A DNA stretch of 64,000 nt from CADEFX01 sp050260355 (GTDB lineage Bacteria; Pseudomonadota; Alphaproteobacteria; Rhizobiales; Hyphomicrobiaceae), in assembly GCA_050260355.1 (NCBI GenBank), contig JBLNBZ010000114.1, forward strand, positions 40,309-104,308, in the 5' to 3' direction. The translations under genes were made by a program, and so were the position numbers. Shown here piece after piece: positions 16,314 to 24,467 of the stretch. Within the stretch, counting starts at the first letter, position 1, and the number at the start of each line of letters is the position of its first letter. The notes under the pieces were generated by a model that was given only the letters and a program-made list of their open reading frames with translations, ran no database searches and had not been told where the DNA came from.

Positions 16314-16520
16314 GTCTCCTTCGTCGTGACGAGACCCGCCCAGATGGCGGTCTCGATGCCGGACGAAGGCGACGGGGTCAGGCGGGCGCGGAACCGAGCC
16401 CTGCTTGCATGAAGGGTGGGCGAGGCGGCCCGGGCACAGCCCGAGGCCGAGGGCGCAAGCCCTTGCAGCGACCGCGCACCGGCGCACGGTCGGCATGATG
16501 AGAGACCGCCCGGCGGGCCG
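16314..16520 (-). repeat. Leader repeat, copy A (before ardC)
   Basis: This ~205-bp segment is a direct repeat of 19605-19808. Long identical blocks are 16345-16376 versus 19633-19664 and 16458-16497 versus 19747-19787 (approximate ends). Differences fall in loops while stems are kept, suggesting a structured RNA. No protein is supported within it. Confidence 0.8.
16316..16369 (-). promoter_or_regulatory. Hairpin sequestering the ardC ribosome-binding site
   Basis: On the minus strand CCTTCGTC (16369-16362) pairs with GACGAAGG (16325-16318), and GAGACCGCC (16354-16346) pairs with GGCGGGTCTC (16340-16331) with one bulge. The AAGGAG site (16321-16316) is partly inside the outer stem. Translation would need the stem to open. 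Confidence 0.7.
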
Positions 16521-16623
16521 GAGAGGTGACGCGGGAAACGACGACGACCCGCACAGACCCGCCGTGGCAGGACGGCGGCCGGCCCCACGAATCGGGCATA
16601 ATCGGCGCTGAAAGGATCAGTGC

Positions 16624-17685
16624 ATGAGCGAGGACGGCAAAGGCGAAGGCGAGGTCATCATCTACCGCACCGACGACGGGGCGGATGAGCTGCAGTTGCG
16701 CCTCGTTGATGGGACTGTCTGGCTGACGCAGGCCGAGATCGCAACGCTATTTGAGACCACGTCACAGAACATCACCCAGCATATTCGGGGCGTCTACGAC
16801 GAGGGAGAGCTGACCGAGGAAGGAACTTGTAAGCAATTCTTACAGGTTCGTCAGGAGGGAAAGCGGCAGGTCCGAAGGACCGTAAGGCTCTACAATCTCA
16901 AGATGATACTGGCGGTTGGCTACCGGGTGCGAAGCCCGCGCGGCGCCCAGTTCCGGCGATGGGCCACCGAGACGCTGAATGAGTACCTGGTGAAGGGCTT
17001 CGTCATGAACGACGAGCGCCTGAAGGACCCGGCCTGGGATTACTTCGATGAGCTGCTCGAGCGCATCCGCGACATACGGGCCTCGGAGAAGCGCTTTTAC
17101 CAGAAGGTGCGCGACCTGTTCGCTCAGACGAGCAGCGATTATGACAAGACGAGCAAAACCGCGCAGACGTTCTTCGCCACCATCCAGAACAAGCTCGTTT
17201 TTGCCGTGACCGGAATGACGGCGCCGGAGCTCATCCTTGCGCGCGCGGATGCGAACAAGTCCAACATGGCTCTGACAAGCTGGAAGGGCGATCGGGTGCG
17301 CAAGGGCGATGTCACCATCTCGAAGAACTACCTGACGGCCGACGAGGTCGATACGCTCAATCGCCTCGTCACCGGATTCCTGGAATTCGCGGAGCTTCGC
17401 GCCAAGAACCGTCAGGTGACGACCATGAACGACTGGGTTGCCCAGACGGACCGTTTCGTGGCGTTCAACGAGCGGGCGGTCCTGCAGGGCGCGGGAAGCG
17501 TTTCGCATACGCGCATGGAACAGGTCGTGCACGAGCGCTACGACGAGTTCGACCGTCAGCGCCGGAAGGCTGAGGCCGAGGCAGCCGAGCGTGAGGCCTT
17601 GGCCGAGCTCGAACGCATCGAGGATGAGGCACGGCGTCTGCCGCGGCCGGTCAACAAGACGCGACGGCGCATCGCCAGGAAGTGA
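16624..17685 (+). CDS. RhuM family protein (virulence RhuM)
   Basis: A 353-residue RhuM protein. The N-terminal part has VWLTQAEIATLFETTSQNITQHI, a helix-turn-helix-like element, then YNLKMILAVGYRVRSPRGAQFRRWATETL, the hallmark of the family. The centre carries SSDYDKTSKTAQTFFATIQNKL and the tail is a charged coiled coil. RhuM was named from a Salmonella pathogenicity island; its biochemical role is not settled, and it is frequent in defence islands and mobile elements. It starts opposite the ardC leader and converges with parB. Confidence 0.9.
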   Translation: MSEDGKGEGEVIIYRTDDGADELQLRLVDGTVWLTQAEIATLFETTSQNITQHIRGVYDEGELTEEGTCKQFLQVRQEGKRQVRRTVRLYNLKMILAVGYRVRSPRGAQFRRWATETLNEYLVKGFVMNDERLKDPAWDYFDELLERIRDIRASEKRFYQKVRDLFAQTSSDYDKTSKTAQTFFATIQNKLVFAVTGMTAPELILARADANKSNMALTSWKGDRVRKGDVTISKNYLTADEVDTLNRLVTGFLEFAELRAKNRQVTTMNDWVAQTDRFVAFNERAVLQGAGSVSHTRMEQVVHERYDEFDRQRRKAEAEAAEREALAELERIEDEARRLPRPVNKTRRRIARK

Positions 17686-17695
17686 CGATAAATAA

Positions 17696-17722
17696 GCCGG
17701 CTGCGGAATGACCGCAGCCGGC
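17696..17722. terminator. Terminator between RhuM and ParB genes
   Basis: GCCGGCTGCGG and CCGCAGCCGGC form a perfect 11-bp stem with loop AATGA. On the minus strand it is followed by TTATTTAT, so it best serves the parB transcript, and more weakly the RhuM transcript. Confidence 0.8.
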
Positions 17723-17728
17723 GGCCGC

Positions 17729-19597
17729 TCACTCGGCGGCTAAGGCGTCGGTCGCGTCATTGGCGGGCGTATGGTCATTGATCGCGATGCGCATAGGCCC
17801 GGGCAGCCAGGCCGTGCCTGCCAGCAGTTGCTCGGCACGTACGGCAAGCTCGGACTTCTTGAGCTTTTCGAGTGCAGGTGCATGCGACCCATGTGCCTCA
17901 TCAATGGCCTGGATAATCTGCGCGCGGCTCACGCGGGCGAAGTAGTTCTCAGCCGTAGGCTTGAACCAGCTACCCATGTCGAGCTGCAATGCCCGAGCGA
18001 GGGCCTGCGCGTGCGAAAGGCGAGAGGAGTCAGACCGATCCAATTTGCGCTGTACGGCATCGACGCTCGTCGCCGCAATGACCGCTAGAAGATCAAGCAG
18101 CTCCTCGCGGGAACGGGCAAGGAGCCAGTCCCAGAGGTCGTCCGGATTGCCGGGCAGATGGTCGCCGATGCGCTCGCGCTCCTGCTCGATCGCCGATAGG
18201 CCCTTGCAGCCCTCGGGCTTGGCGATGGCGCTGCTCAAATGCGCGCTGCGTGCGCTGAGCTTGAGGCAGCTCTCCGACATGTGGCCGCGGTAGAAGGCAT
18301 CAAGGACCAGGGCATGCACGACGGCCGCGAGCGCAATATCGGGCTGGGCCATCAGCTCGGCACCGATCGCGGCGGATTTCTCGGCCGTCAGCTCTTCCAC
18401 AAGCCGCGGCGAGAGGCCGCCACCGTGGGTCTCGGTCTCATCGACGTTTTCGTCCTGCACCTCGGGCTGGGTCTTTGACGCCTTCGGCAGGTCGATCTTG
18501 CGGACGAGACCGCGCTCGACGCGCACGTCGCCGTCATAACCGAGCGTCACGAGCACGCCCGCCACGGCGAGCGCGTCGGCGGACCAGACCTCGGTCTTGG
18601 CGGTGAGGGCGTCCATGCGGGCCTCGATCTCGGCGAGACGCTCGGCATTATCGTCATCGCTGTCGACGAGGCTGTCATACTCCTGCGAGAGGGCATCGAG
18701 CTCGGCCTGTTCGTCATCCGGCAGGTCGACGTGGTCGGGAAACCGGCGTGAGAAGTCCGAGAGGGCACCGTAGGCGATCTCGGGTACGGTCTCGACCCAG
18801 TGCCAGCCTTCGGCGGCAACCTCGGCCGCGACGGCTTTGAGCTTCTCGGCCACGAGACGGTCGAGGAGCGCGACGTCGACGATGTAGCCCGTATCGCTTT
18901 CGCTGAAGAGGTCCTGACGGATGACGCCGCCCGCTTCACGATAAGCGTCGATGCCGACGAAGCGCACGCGCTTGTCGGAGGTCTCGACCTCATGCTCGGT
19001 CAGCGCGCGACGGATGATGTGAGGCTGCCGGTTCCATGAGCTGAGCGATTGCAGCACACGCTCCTGCGCCTCCTGGTCGTCGGTGATGGCAAAGGCTTGC
19101 GCCTCTTCGAGGTCGATATCGCCGTTGCGATAGGCCTCGAGGATGACCGGAGAGAGCCGTCCGAGCTTCATGCGCCTGGTAACGGTAACCTCCGTCACGC
19201 CGAAGCGGGCGGCGACATCGGCAATACTGGCGCCGTCGTCGATAAGGGAGCGGAACGCCTCGAACTGATCGGCGGGATGCATCGGCGCGCGAACGACATT
19301 CTCAGCAAGGCTAAGCTCGGTCGCATCGATGGTGTCGGTGGCCAGAATGCACGCCACAGGGTAGTCCTTGGCGATGGTGCCATTCTTCGCAAGGGCCTGA
19401 AGCGCGAGGTATCGCCGCTGCCCGGCGACGACCTGATACTTGCCGCGCTTGCCTTCGCGGACGACAAGGGATTGCAGCAGACCATGGGCGGCGATCGAGG
19501 CGGCGAGCTCGTCGATGCCGTCATGGACGCCGGTGCGGCGGACGTTGCCGGACCACGGCGCGAGCTTGCTGAGCGGGACGGTGATGGTGTCGGTCAT
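17729..19597 (-). CDS. Long ParB/RepB/Spo0J-family protein
   Basis: A 622-residue ParB-like protein. The N-terminal domain shows ITVPLSKLAPWSGNVRR, GQRRYLALQAL and LSLAENVVRAPMHPADQFEAF; the helix-turn-helix is SIADVAARFGVTEVTVTRRMKLG (near residue 110-135). A long C-terminal region of ~350 residues follows with an acidic stretch (DSDDDNAERLAEIEARMDAL). This two-part form is typical of integrative elements and plasmids of alphaproteobacteria rather than chromosomal ParB; no parA is nearby, so it may act in regulation or as a nuclease/clamp. Its leader is copy B of the repeat, with a hairpin over AAGGAG. Confidence 0.88.
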   Translation of the reverse strand: MTDTITVPLSKLAPWSGNVRRTGVHDGIDELAASIAAHGLLQSLVVREGKRGKYQVVAGQRRYLALQALAKNGTIAKDYPVACILATDTIDATELSLAENVVRAPMHPADQFEAFRSLIDDGASIADVAARFGVTEVTVTRRMKLGRLSPVILEAYRNGDIDLEEAQAFAITDDQEAQERVLQSLSSWNRQPHIIRRALTEHEVETSDKRVRFVGIDAYREAGGVIRQDLFSESDTGYIVDVALLDRLVAEKLKAVAAEVAAEGWHWVETVPEIAYGALSDFSRRFPDHVDLPDDEQAELDALSQEYDSLVDSDDDNAERLAEIEARMDALTAKTEVWSADALAVAGVLVTLGYDGDVRVERGLVRKIDLPKASKTQPEVQDENVDETETHGGGLSPRLVEELTAEKSAAIGAELMAQPDIALAAVVHALVLDAFYRGHMSESCLKLSARSAHLSSAIAKPEGCKGLSAIEQERERIGDHLPGNPDDLWDWLLARSREELLDLLAVIAATSVDAVQRKLDRSDSSRLSHAQALARALQLDMGSWFKPTAENYFARVSRAQIIQAIDEAHGSHAPALEKLKKSELAVRAEQLLAGTAWLPGPMRIAINDHTPANDATDALAAE

Positions 19598-19604
19598 GAG
19601 AAGT

Positions 19605-19808
19605 CTCCTTCGTTGACCGAGCCCGCCGGGATTGGCGGTCTCGATGCCGGACGAAGGCGACGGGGCCTTAGCGGGCGCGGAACCGAGCCCCGCACTGTTC
19701 CAGGAAGGGGCGAGGCGGCCGGCGGAGCCGTAAGCCGAGGGCGAGAAGCCCTTGCAGCGACCGCGCACCGGCGCACGGTCGGCATGTTGAGAGACCGCTT
19801 GGCGGGCC
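19605..19808 (-). repeat. Leader repeat, copy B (before parB)
   Basis: Direct repeat of the ardC leader. In both copies AGGGC pairs with GCCCT around loops of different length (TTGC in A, TTCTC in B), and the next stem differs in base pairs but still folds. This pattern of compensation argues for conserved RNA structure. Confidence 0.78.
19607..19657 (-). promoter_or_regulatory. Hairpin sequestering the parB ribosome-binding site
   Basis: CCTTCGT (19657-19651) pairs with ACGAAGG (19613-19607), and GAGACCGCC (19642-19634) with GGCGGGCTC (19627-19619), leaving one unpaired A. AAGGAG is partly within the outer stem, eight bases before the ATG at 19597. Confidence 0.68.
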
Positions 19809-20255
19809 TGGTCCGTGGAGACGAATGGCAACGTAGCGTTGGCACCATCCCGGCAAAGAGGAGCGAAGGCCGAGGACGGCGCCGCTGGCACTAGGGGTTG
19901 GCTAGGATGCGTCGCAGCCGGTGGGGAGGTGAACTGCCGCGGCGCGGCCTGAGTACAGGTGCGCTTCAGGGAGGGCGTGCTTCGAGTCTTTCGCCCAATT
20001 ATATCGGACGCACCCGTGGATGCGGTCGATAATAATTGCATGTCCAATCAATAAGTTCGATGCGGATATCGACCAGGATATCGACCACGGCTGCCGGATA
20101 GGACGTGTCTTGTCCGATATCTAATATGCGTTTGAAGCCACGGACCACGTGAGCAATGTTATGTAATCACCGCGGCTATTAAGGCCTTGTTCCCGCATAA
20201 AAATCTGCGGAGTGATAATATAGATTGCGGGAAATCATGGGGACGGTTGGCGATC
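19809..20255. promoter_or_regulatory. AT-richer upstream region with GATATCGACCA tandem repeat
   Basis: No gene is supported. GATATCGACCAG (20065-20076) is directly followed by GATATCGACCAC (20077-20088). ATATCGGAC (20001-20009) and GTCCGATAT (20112-20120) form a widely spaced dyad. The GATATC core also appears in the mobC-upstream inverted repeat, so one regulator may see both. Confidence 0.5.
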
Positions 20256-20906
20256 TCACAGCATTGGAGACTTAGCCTCTCCATAGATTGCTCGGACTTG
20301 GCGCTGAAACTCCTTCTGGCCGCCGTAGCTGGGATGACGGACAGTAAGGCATGCCGCATCTACCGAAAGGCGACAAATGCTCTTGTGGGCATCATTGCCA
20401 ATGGCGACAATCCTTCGGGGCTGAAGTAGCATGATAAGCGCATCGAGCACTTCTTCGCCAGCTCGTCGCTCAGCGCTGTTGTGAGCACGATTTGTAAACG
20501 GATCGCCGGGTTCATGCGGATGCAAAGGGAACACGTTCCACAAGAAGACAGGCAGATCGATTTCATCCAAGAGCTGCCAGACATAGGCCGCGGTCCTTTC
20601 AGCCACGGGTTCGCCTTTTGTGGGCCTTGAACTCCTTGTCTCCCACCGATCGGCATGGGCCGAAATGTGAAGGTCGTCAGTTAGGGCAAGCCCGGTTCTC
20701 CGACCACCTCGATATCCCAGATCGCGCCCGACCCAGATAGAGTCAACTTCGGCACGCTCAGCTGCTTGAAGAATAGAGAGCAAGGTCTTCTTGCGCCTTT
20801 GGGGAGCATCAGCACGATCCCAAACCTCGCATCGACACGAGTAGGGATTAAACGCGTTCGCGAAAGCAAGTCCCGCGAGGTCTCTAACAAAATCGAGTGA
20901 GTTCAA
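20256..20906 (-). CDS. Uracil-DNA-glycosylase superfamily protein
   Basis: A 216-residue protein of the UDG fold. SIWVGRDLGYRGGRRTGLAL occupies the place of the first active-site motif, VFLWNVFPLHPHEPG is the second segment with the conserved Asn-Val-Pro-like turn, and VRHPSYGG is the DNA-intercalating HPS motif. The classical catalytic Asp of family 1 is not obvious, so substrate choice may differ from uracil. Its ATG overlaps the stop of the MazG-like gene by four bases. It is the last gene of a TIR-like/Nmad2/MazG-like/UDG operon, suggesting excision or sensing of modified bases in defence; that role is inference. Confidence 0.8.
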   Translation of the reverse strand: MNSLDFVRDLAGLAFANAFNPYSCRCEVWDRADAPQRRKKTLLSILQAAERAEVDSIWVGRDLGYRGGRRTGLALTDDLHISAHADRWETRSSRPTKGEPVAERTAAYVWQLLDEIDLPVFLWNVFPLHPHEPGDPFTNRAHNSAERRAGEEVLDALIMLLQPRRIVAIGNDAHKSICRLSVDAACLTVRHPSYGGQKEFQRQVRAIYGEAKSPML

Positions 20907-22063
20907 TGGGAGCCTCCTGTCGAAAGAGGTTTGTAGGACACGCGGCGATCAATACGGTTTCCGACGACAATCCCGCCCTGATTGCGGCGGATTTCTCTGA
21001 AGACTTCGTAGCCTTGCAGTATGCAATCTTCCCAGAGCTTGAGTGGGCAGGTCTCCACCTCATACCCGCGGACGAACTGACTTATCGTCTTCAAGAGGTC
21101 AAATGACACGCCAGTTTGACCATTGAAAAAGTCCAGCTCTTTGGCGCACGAGAATATCCAAGCTGACAGGCCTTCCTCTACAACGATCGCTCGACCGCTA
21201 TCTTGGGCCTCATCAACCTTAGGCTGGCTTTTGCGTTTCCTCTTGATTAACGCGCGAAATGTTGGAGACCAATGCAAAACAGCTGCGTTCGTAAAATGAA
21301 AAACGTCATGATATCGGTAGCCGTCTTGATCGCGAATATTGTCGGTCAGGGGATCACCGATGAAGACGCCGTTCCACTCCAGGCATGTCTTGCCACTTGA
21401 TCGCTGGCGAATGGTTATTTCGAAATGATCTGGCAATCGTTCGTCAGCAGGAAATGATGAATCGAAATTCGGTAGGTCTGAGAGATTGGGCCGAATGAAA
21501 CGACCCCGCGCCTTTCTTAGATTAGTTTCAAGAGCAGCGCTAAACGTCACTGACGCTGCGCCGAGGGCATGAAGGTACTCTCGAGCGAATGCGACAAGCT
21601 TGTCGTCGATCTCTGGAGAAGAAGTCGTCAAATCGAGTAAGTTCGCCGTCGCAGCTCCTAAACGGAGCAAGGCTTTGTCAAGATCAGGAGAAGCAACGGG
21701 CCGGATTACGCGCGCAATGGCGCCTGGTGCGGATCCTCCAGCTGCAACAGACGCGCTGAATCCATCGCCATCGGCTGCCTGGGACATTACCAGCTCCAGA
21801 GGACGCGACAGACGCCTACAAAGCGCGGCGATGTACCAGAGCGCGTCACCAAATTCTTCCTCGACCGCTAGCTGGTACCCGGCGAAGGCAGCCTTCTCGC
21901 GATGGAGCTTCTTGGCAGCAGCCATGATGCTTCCGACCTCGCCGTACAGCCCCAGTAGGATCGGAGCGAGGTCACTATTTGCCAGTCGGTCAGTCTCCGC
22001 CGCGCGGGCAGCATATTCGGCGAGATCGTGCGTATTCTTCTGCGGCGATACAATTCTCGTCAT
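20903..22063 (-). CDS. MazG-like (nucleotide pyrophosphohydrolase-fold) protein with extra C-terminal domain
   Basis: A 386-residue protein. Residues 38-85 hold an all-alpha MazG-like core: LGLYGEVGSIMAAAKK and VEEEFGDALWYIAALCRRL. The family motif is ExxE(12-28)ExxD; here the first pair reads EVGS, so one metal ligand is replaced by Ser, while EFGD is intact. Activity is therefore uncertain. The C-terminal ~200 residues (CLEWNGVFIGDPLTDNIRD, YHDVFHFTNAAVLHWSPTF) are not a domain I can name, though such fusions occur beside nucleotide-modification genes. Four-base overlaps tie it to Nmad2 upstream and UDG downstream. Confidence 0.78.
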   Translation of the reverse strand: MTRIVSPQKNTHDLAEYAARAAETDRLANSDLAPILLGLYGEVGSIMAAAKKLHREKAAFAGYQLAVEEEFGDALWYIAALCRRLSRPLELVMSQAADGDGFSASVAAGGSAPGAIARVIRPVASPDLDKALLRLGAATANLLDLTTSSPEIDDKLVAFAREYLHALGAASVTFSAALETNLRKARGRFIRPNLSDLPNFDSSFPADERLPDHFEITIRQRSSGKTCLEWNGVFIGDPLTDNIRDQDGYRYHDVFHFTNAAVLHWSPTFRALIKRKRKSQPKVDEAQDSGRAIVVEEGLSAWIFSCAKELDFFNGQTGVSFDLLKTISQFVRGYEVETCPLKLWEDCILQGYEVFREIRRNQGGIVVGNRIDRRVSYKPLSTGGSH

Positions 22064-22653
22064 GGCGTGCGCTTCCAGTCCAGTGGTTCGCCTTGATAGC
22101 CTTGGCCAACATTCGATCGCAGCCACAAGACGAAAGCGTCCACTGTCTTACCGTCGGAGATCCTGCGGTGGCCGCGACCAGGGCAGACGATATGCTTCAG
22201 CGTCGGCGGAATCGCCGGCCCTTCTCCGCCCCAGTAGACGAAATCTGTCGCAACAAGGACCCTATCGGTCTGAGTGTCATTGGCGACGTTTGCCTTGTTC
22301 GGACTTCCATCGGGCAGACTGTGGTGCGAATTCTCCTGACGCCAGCCTGCCGGTTGCCGGAAGTATATGTTGTCTCCGAACGCGTGCTTCTTGCTCCCGT
22401 GTAGGTTGGGCCGTTTAGCCCGGAATCTTGGATCTGCCCAGTATTGATCGAAGGATAGGGCCTCAGCGACCCTCATCGCGTAGACTAAACGCCCCGCACG
22501 CTTGCGAGACGCACTTCCGGTCCCGACAATCCAGTCACCCGGCTGCGCGACGCGACGAATGATCGGCTTGCAGGTCGCAAGTGTACAGCATCCATGAAAT
22601 GGGTTCGGAGCAAAACCATAATCGCGAGCGACAACGTAGGTCAGGAGCGCCAC
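22060..22653 (-). CDS. Nucleotide modification associated domain 2 (Nmad2) protein
   Basis: A 197-residue single-domain protein. It opens with YVVARDYGFAPNPFHGCC, then CKPIIRRVAQPGDWIVGTGSA, VLVATDFVYWGGEGP and a closing GYQGEPL, the conserved pattern of Nmad2. That domain was defined by genomic linkage to phage and bacterial DNA-base modification systems; its biochemistry is not known to me. It follows the TIR-like gene after nine bases and overlaps the MazG-like gene by four. Together these genes point to detection or handling of modified nucleotides. Confidence 0.82.
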   Translation of the reverse strand: MALLTYVVARDYGFAPNPFHGCCTLATCKPIIRRVAQPGDWIVGTGSASRKRAGRLVYAMRVAEALSFDQYWADPRFRAKRPNLHGSKKHAFGDNIYFRQPAGWRQENSHHSLPDGSPNKANVANDTQTDRVLVATDFVYWGGEGPAIPPTLKHIVCPGRGHRRISDGKTVDAFVLWLRSNVGQGYQGEPLDWKRTP

Positions 22654-22662
22654 TGACGTCTC

Positions 22663-23136
22663 CTAACATCCATACCGCTTGATGGGACGAGCAGGCACTG
22701 GCGAGCCATCCGGCTTTTCCCAGCCGTCAAGTTTGCCGTCGATAGCGTCGAGAATCTGCGAGCCATTCCAGCCGACTATTGCGTCTGCATACTTCTCGAG
22801 AGCTTCAGGAAGGGGACATTCCGCATGTCCGTGCTCCCAAACGCCGACAATCCGTTTGCCGAGCTTCTGAGCGTACTCGATCTCCCAGTTGACCCACTCG
22901 CTGTCCTTGGTCTTCGGCGTGATGTAGACGACGAACGTCCCTGCCCACTGTATCTGGGGAGCCAGAATCTGGCTCTTGATGTACTCGGGGCTCTTGGCAT
23001 TGTTCGGACTGGTCGAGTCGATCGAACTGTCGCGCAGTTCGCGACCGTGTTTCGCCGCCAGGTCCTTCAGCTTCTGAAGCCCTGCATCGTCCTCGTGGAC
23101 GTGGCTCACGAAGATATTCTTCACCTCATCCGCCAT
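22663..23136 (-). CDS. TIR-like (DUF1863/MTH538-type) protein
   Basis: A 157-residue TIR-like domain of the class found in Thoeris ThsB. KNIFVSHVHEDD is strand A with its loop, TFVVYITPKTKDSEWVNWEIEYA carries the candidate catalytic Glu on the helix after the Trp, and the chain ends in the family's PARPIKRYGC. Known ThsB-type proteins make a cyclic or conjugated ADP-ribose signal from NAD on phage infection. The ATG at 23136 has GAGG five bases upstream; a longer frame from 23196 lacks a site. First gene of the four-gene operon and divergent from the TIR-SLOG pair. Confidence 0.85.
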   Translation of the reverse strand: MADEVKNIFVSHVHEDDAGLQKLKDLAAKHGRELRDSSIDSTSPNNAKSPEYIKSQILAPQIQWAGTFVVYITPKTKDSEWVNWEIEYAQKLGKRIVGVWEHGHAECPLPEALEKYADAIVGWNGSQILDAIDGKLDGWEKPDGSPVPARPIKRYGC

Positions 23137-23222
23137 GTGAACCTCACTGGGATCGGGTTGCCGACAACTGTTGTATAGTAAAGTTGATTCGCTCATGCGC
23201 CGCGATTCGGTAAAGGACTTCG
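23137..23222. promoter_or_regulatory. Shared divergent promoter region of the two TIR operons
   Basis: An 86-base gap between two divergent starts. It contains the palindrome ACAACTGTTGT (23164-23174) directly followed by the -10-like TATAGT. Both operons may therefore be controlled from one operator. Confidence 0.5.
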
Positions 23223-24467
23223 ATGTTACCTCCTGTTCTAGAAATCTACGTCGTTTGGCATCCTCAGGACGAGGAAGGGCAGGTCATCGCGCGCGAGATC
23301 GTGGAGCATTTCCACGGTACGCCATTCACCGGGCTGATCGGTGGTGCGGTTGAAGTCTTCGTGAGAAGCGCAGGATGGACCGGGCCAGAAGATGCCCCGC
23401 GTCCGATACCATATCCGAGCGATCCGCCGCTGGGTGGGCCGGTTCAAAGTCAGTACATTGCCGTCGTGCCTGTTCTGGGCAACGGGATGGCCGCGGCTAT
23501 CGAGAACGACGCGGGAGGCTGGCGTGCTTATGTCAATACGATGATTCAGGCGCGAGGCGATGGCAACGGTCGCGTCGGCGTATTCTCATGCAGCCTCCAT
23601 GCCGGGGCTACAAATGGCACCGAACTTGGACGGTTGCTTGGGCCCCTGCAGCGATTGGACAGCGTGGACAGTGCCGACGACCCGCGCCCTCTTCGGATCT
23701 GCCGGGATCTTGCGCAGTCAATCACGCAGTTCTTGTCAGGAACAACACCCCTGACAGTTTTTCTAAGCCATACGAAACATGCCGGTCACCCCGACGCCGC
23801 CGATGTACCGGCGCTCATCGCGCTTGTGCGCGAAGTGATCGGCAACACGCATTTGCGAACGTTTTTCGATGCCAACGATATTCAGCCAGGGACAGAGTGG
23901 GAGGCAGCGCTGCGTGAGAAGGCCAGCACGAGTGCAATGCTCGCTCTTAGAACGGATCTGTACCCGACGCGCGAGTGGTGTCAGCGTGAGATCACGCTTG
24001 CGAAACGCGCGGGTCTGCCCGTGGTGATGGTTGACGCCATGGGGTTTCGCGAGGAGCGGGGGTCTTTCTTGATGGACCATGTCCCCCGCGTACCTATCCG
24101 ATATGGGCAAGGCCAATGGTCGAAGAGGGATGTGTACCGCGCTCTCGATCTTCTTGTCGATGAGTGCCTTAAACGCGCGCTCTGGGCACGTCAGAAGCAG
24201 CTGGCGGCCGCATCGATCGGCGTTGATGTTGCCTGGTGGGCGCCGCACGCTCCCGAGCCGCTCACACTGGCAGATTGGTTGACCAACAGCGCGCCACGGC
24301 TTGGGGTCCGAAAGAAAAAAGCCACAAAGCTCCGAATTCTACACCCGGATCCCGCCCTTGGCCCCGACGAACGGGAGGTGCTGGGTCAGATCATGAACTT
24401 GGCAGGTTGGGCCGCAGGGCTGGATGTGATGACCCCTCGACAGCTTGCGTCACGAGGTGGGGGATGA
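23223..24467 (+). CDS. TIR domain protein, probably double TIR-like
   Basis: A 414-residue protein. Residues 177-275 are a TIR domain: LTVFLSHTKH (strand A), FFDANDIQPGTEW (BB loop), and EWCQREI with Glu256 at the position of the NADase catalytic Glu. The first ~130 residues (LEIYVVWHPQDEEGQVIARE, FVRSAGW, YIAVVPVLGNG) look like a second, divergent flavodoxin-like TIR domain; this is a weaker call. The C-terminus (LRILHPDPALGPDEREVLGQ) is unknown. AAAGGA lies five bases upstream of the ATG. The stop overlaps the SLOG gene start by four bases, so the products likely act together. Confidence 0.85.
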   Translation: MLPPVLEIYVVWHPQDEEGQVIAREIVEHFHGTPFTGLIGGAVEVFVRSAGWTGPEDAPRPIPYPSDPPLGGPVQSQYIAVVPVLGNGMAAAIENDAGGWRAYVNTMIQARGDGNGRVGVFSCSLHAGATNGTELGRLLGPLQRLDSVDSADDPRPLRICRDLAQSITQFLSGTTPLTVFLSHTKHAGHPDAADVPALIALVREVIGNTHLRTFFDANDIQPGTEWEAALREKASTSAMLALRTDLYPTREWCQREITLAKRAGLPVVMVDAMGFREERGSFLMDHVPRVPIRYGQGQWSKRDVYRALDLLVDECLKRALWARQKQLAAASIGVDVAWWAPHAPEPLTLADWLTNSAPRLGVRKKKATKLRILHPDPALGPDEREVLGQIMNLAGWAAGLDVMTPRQLASRGGG

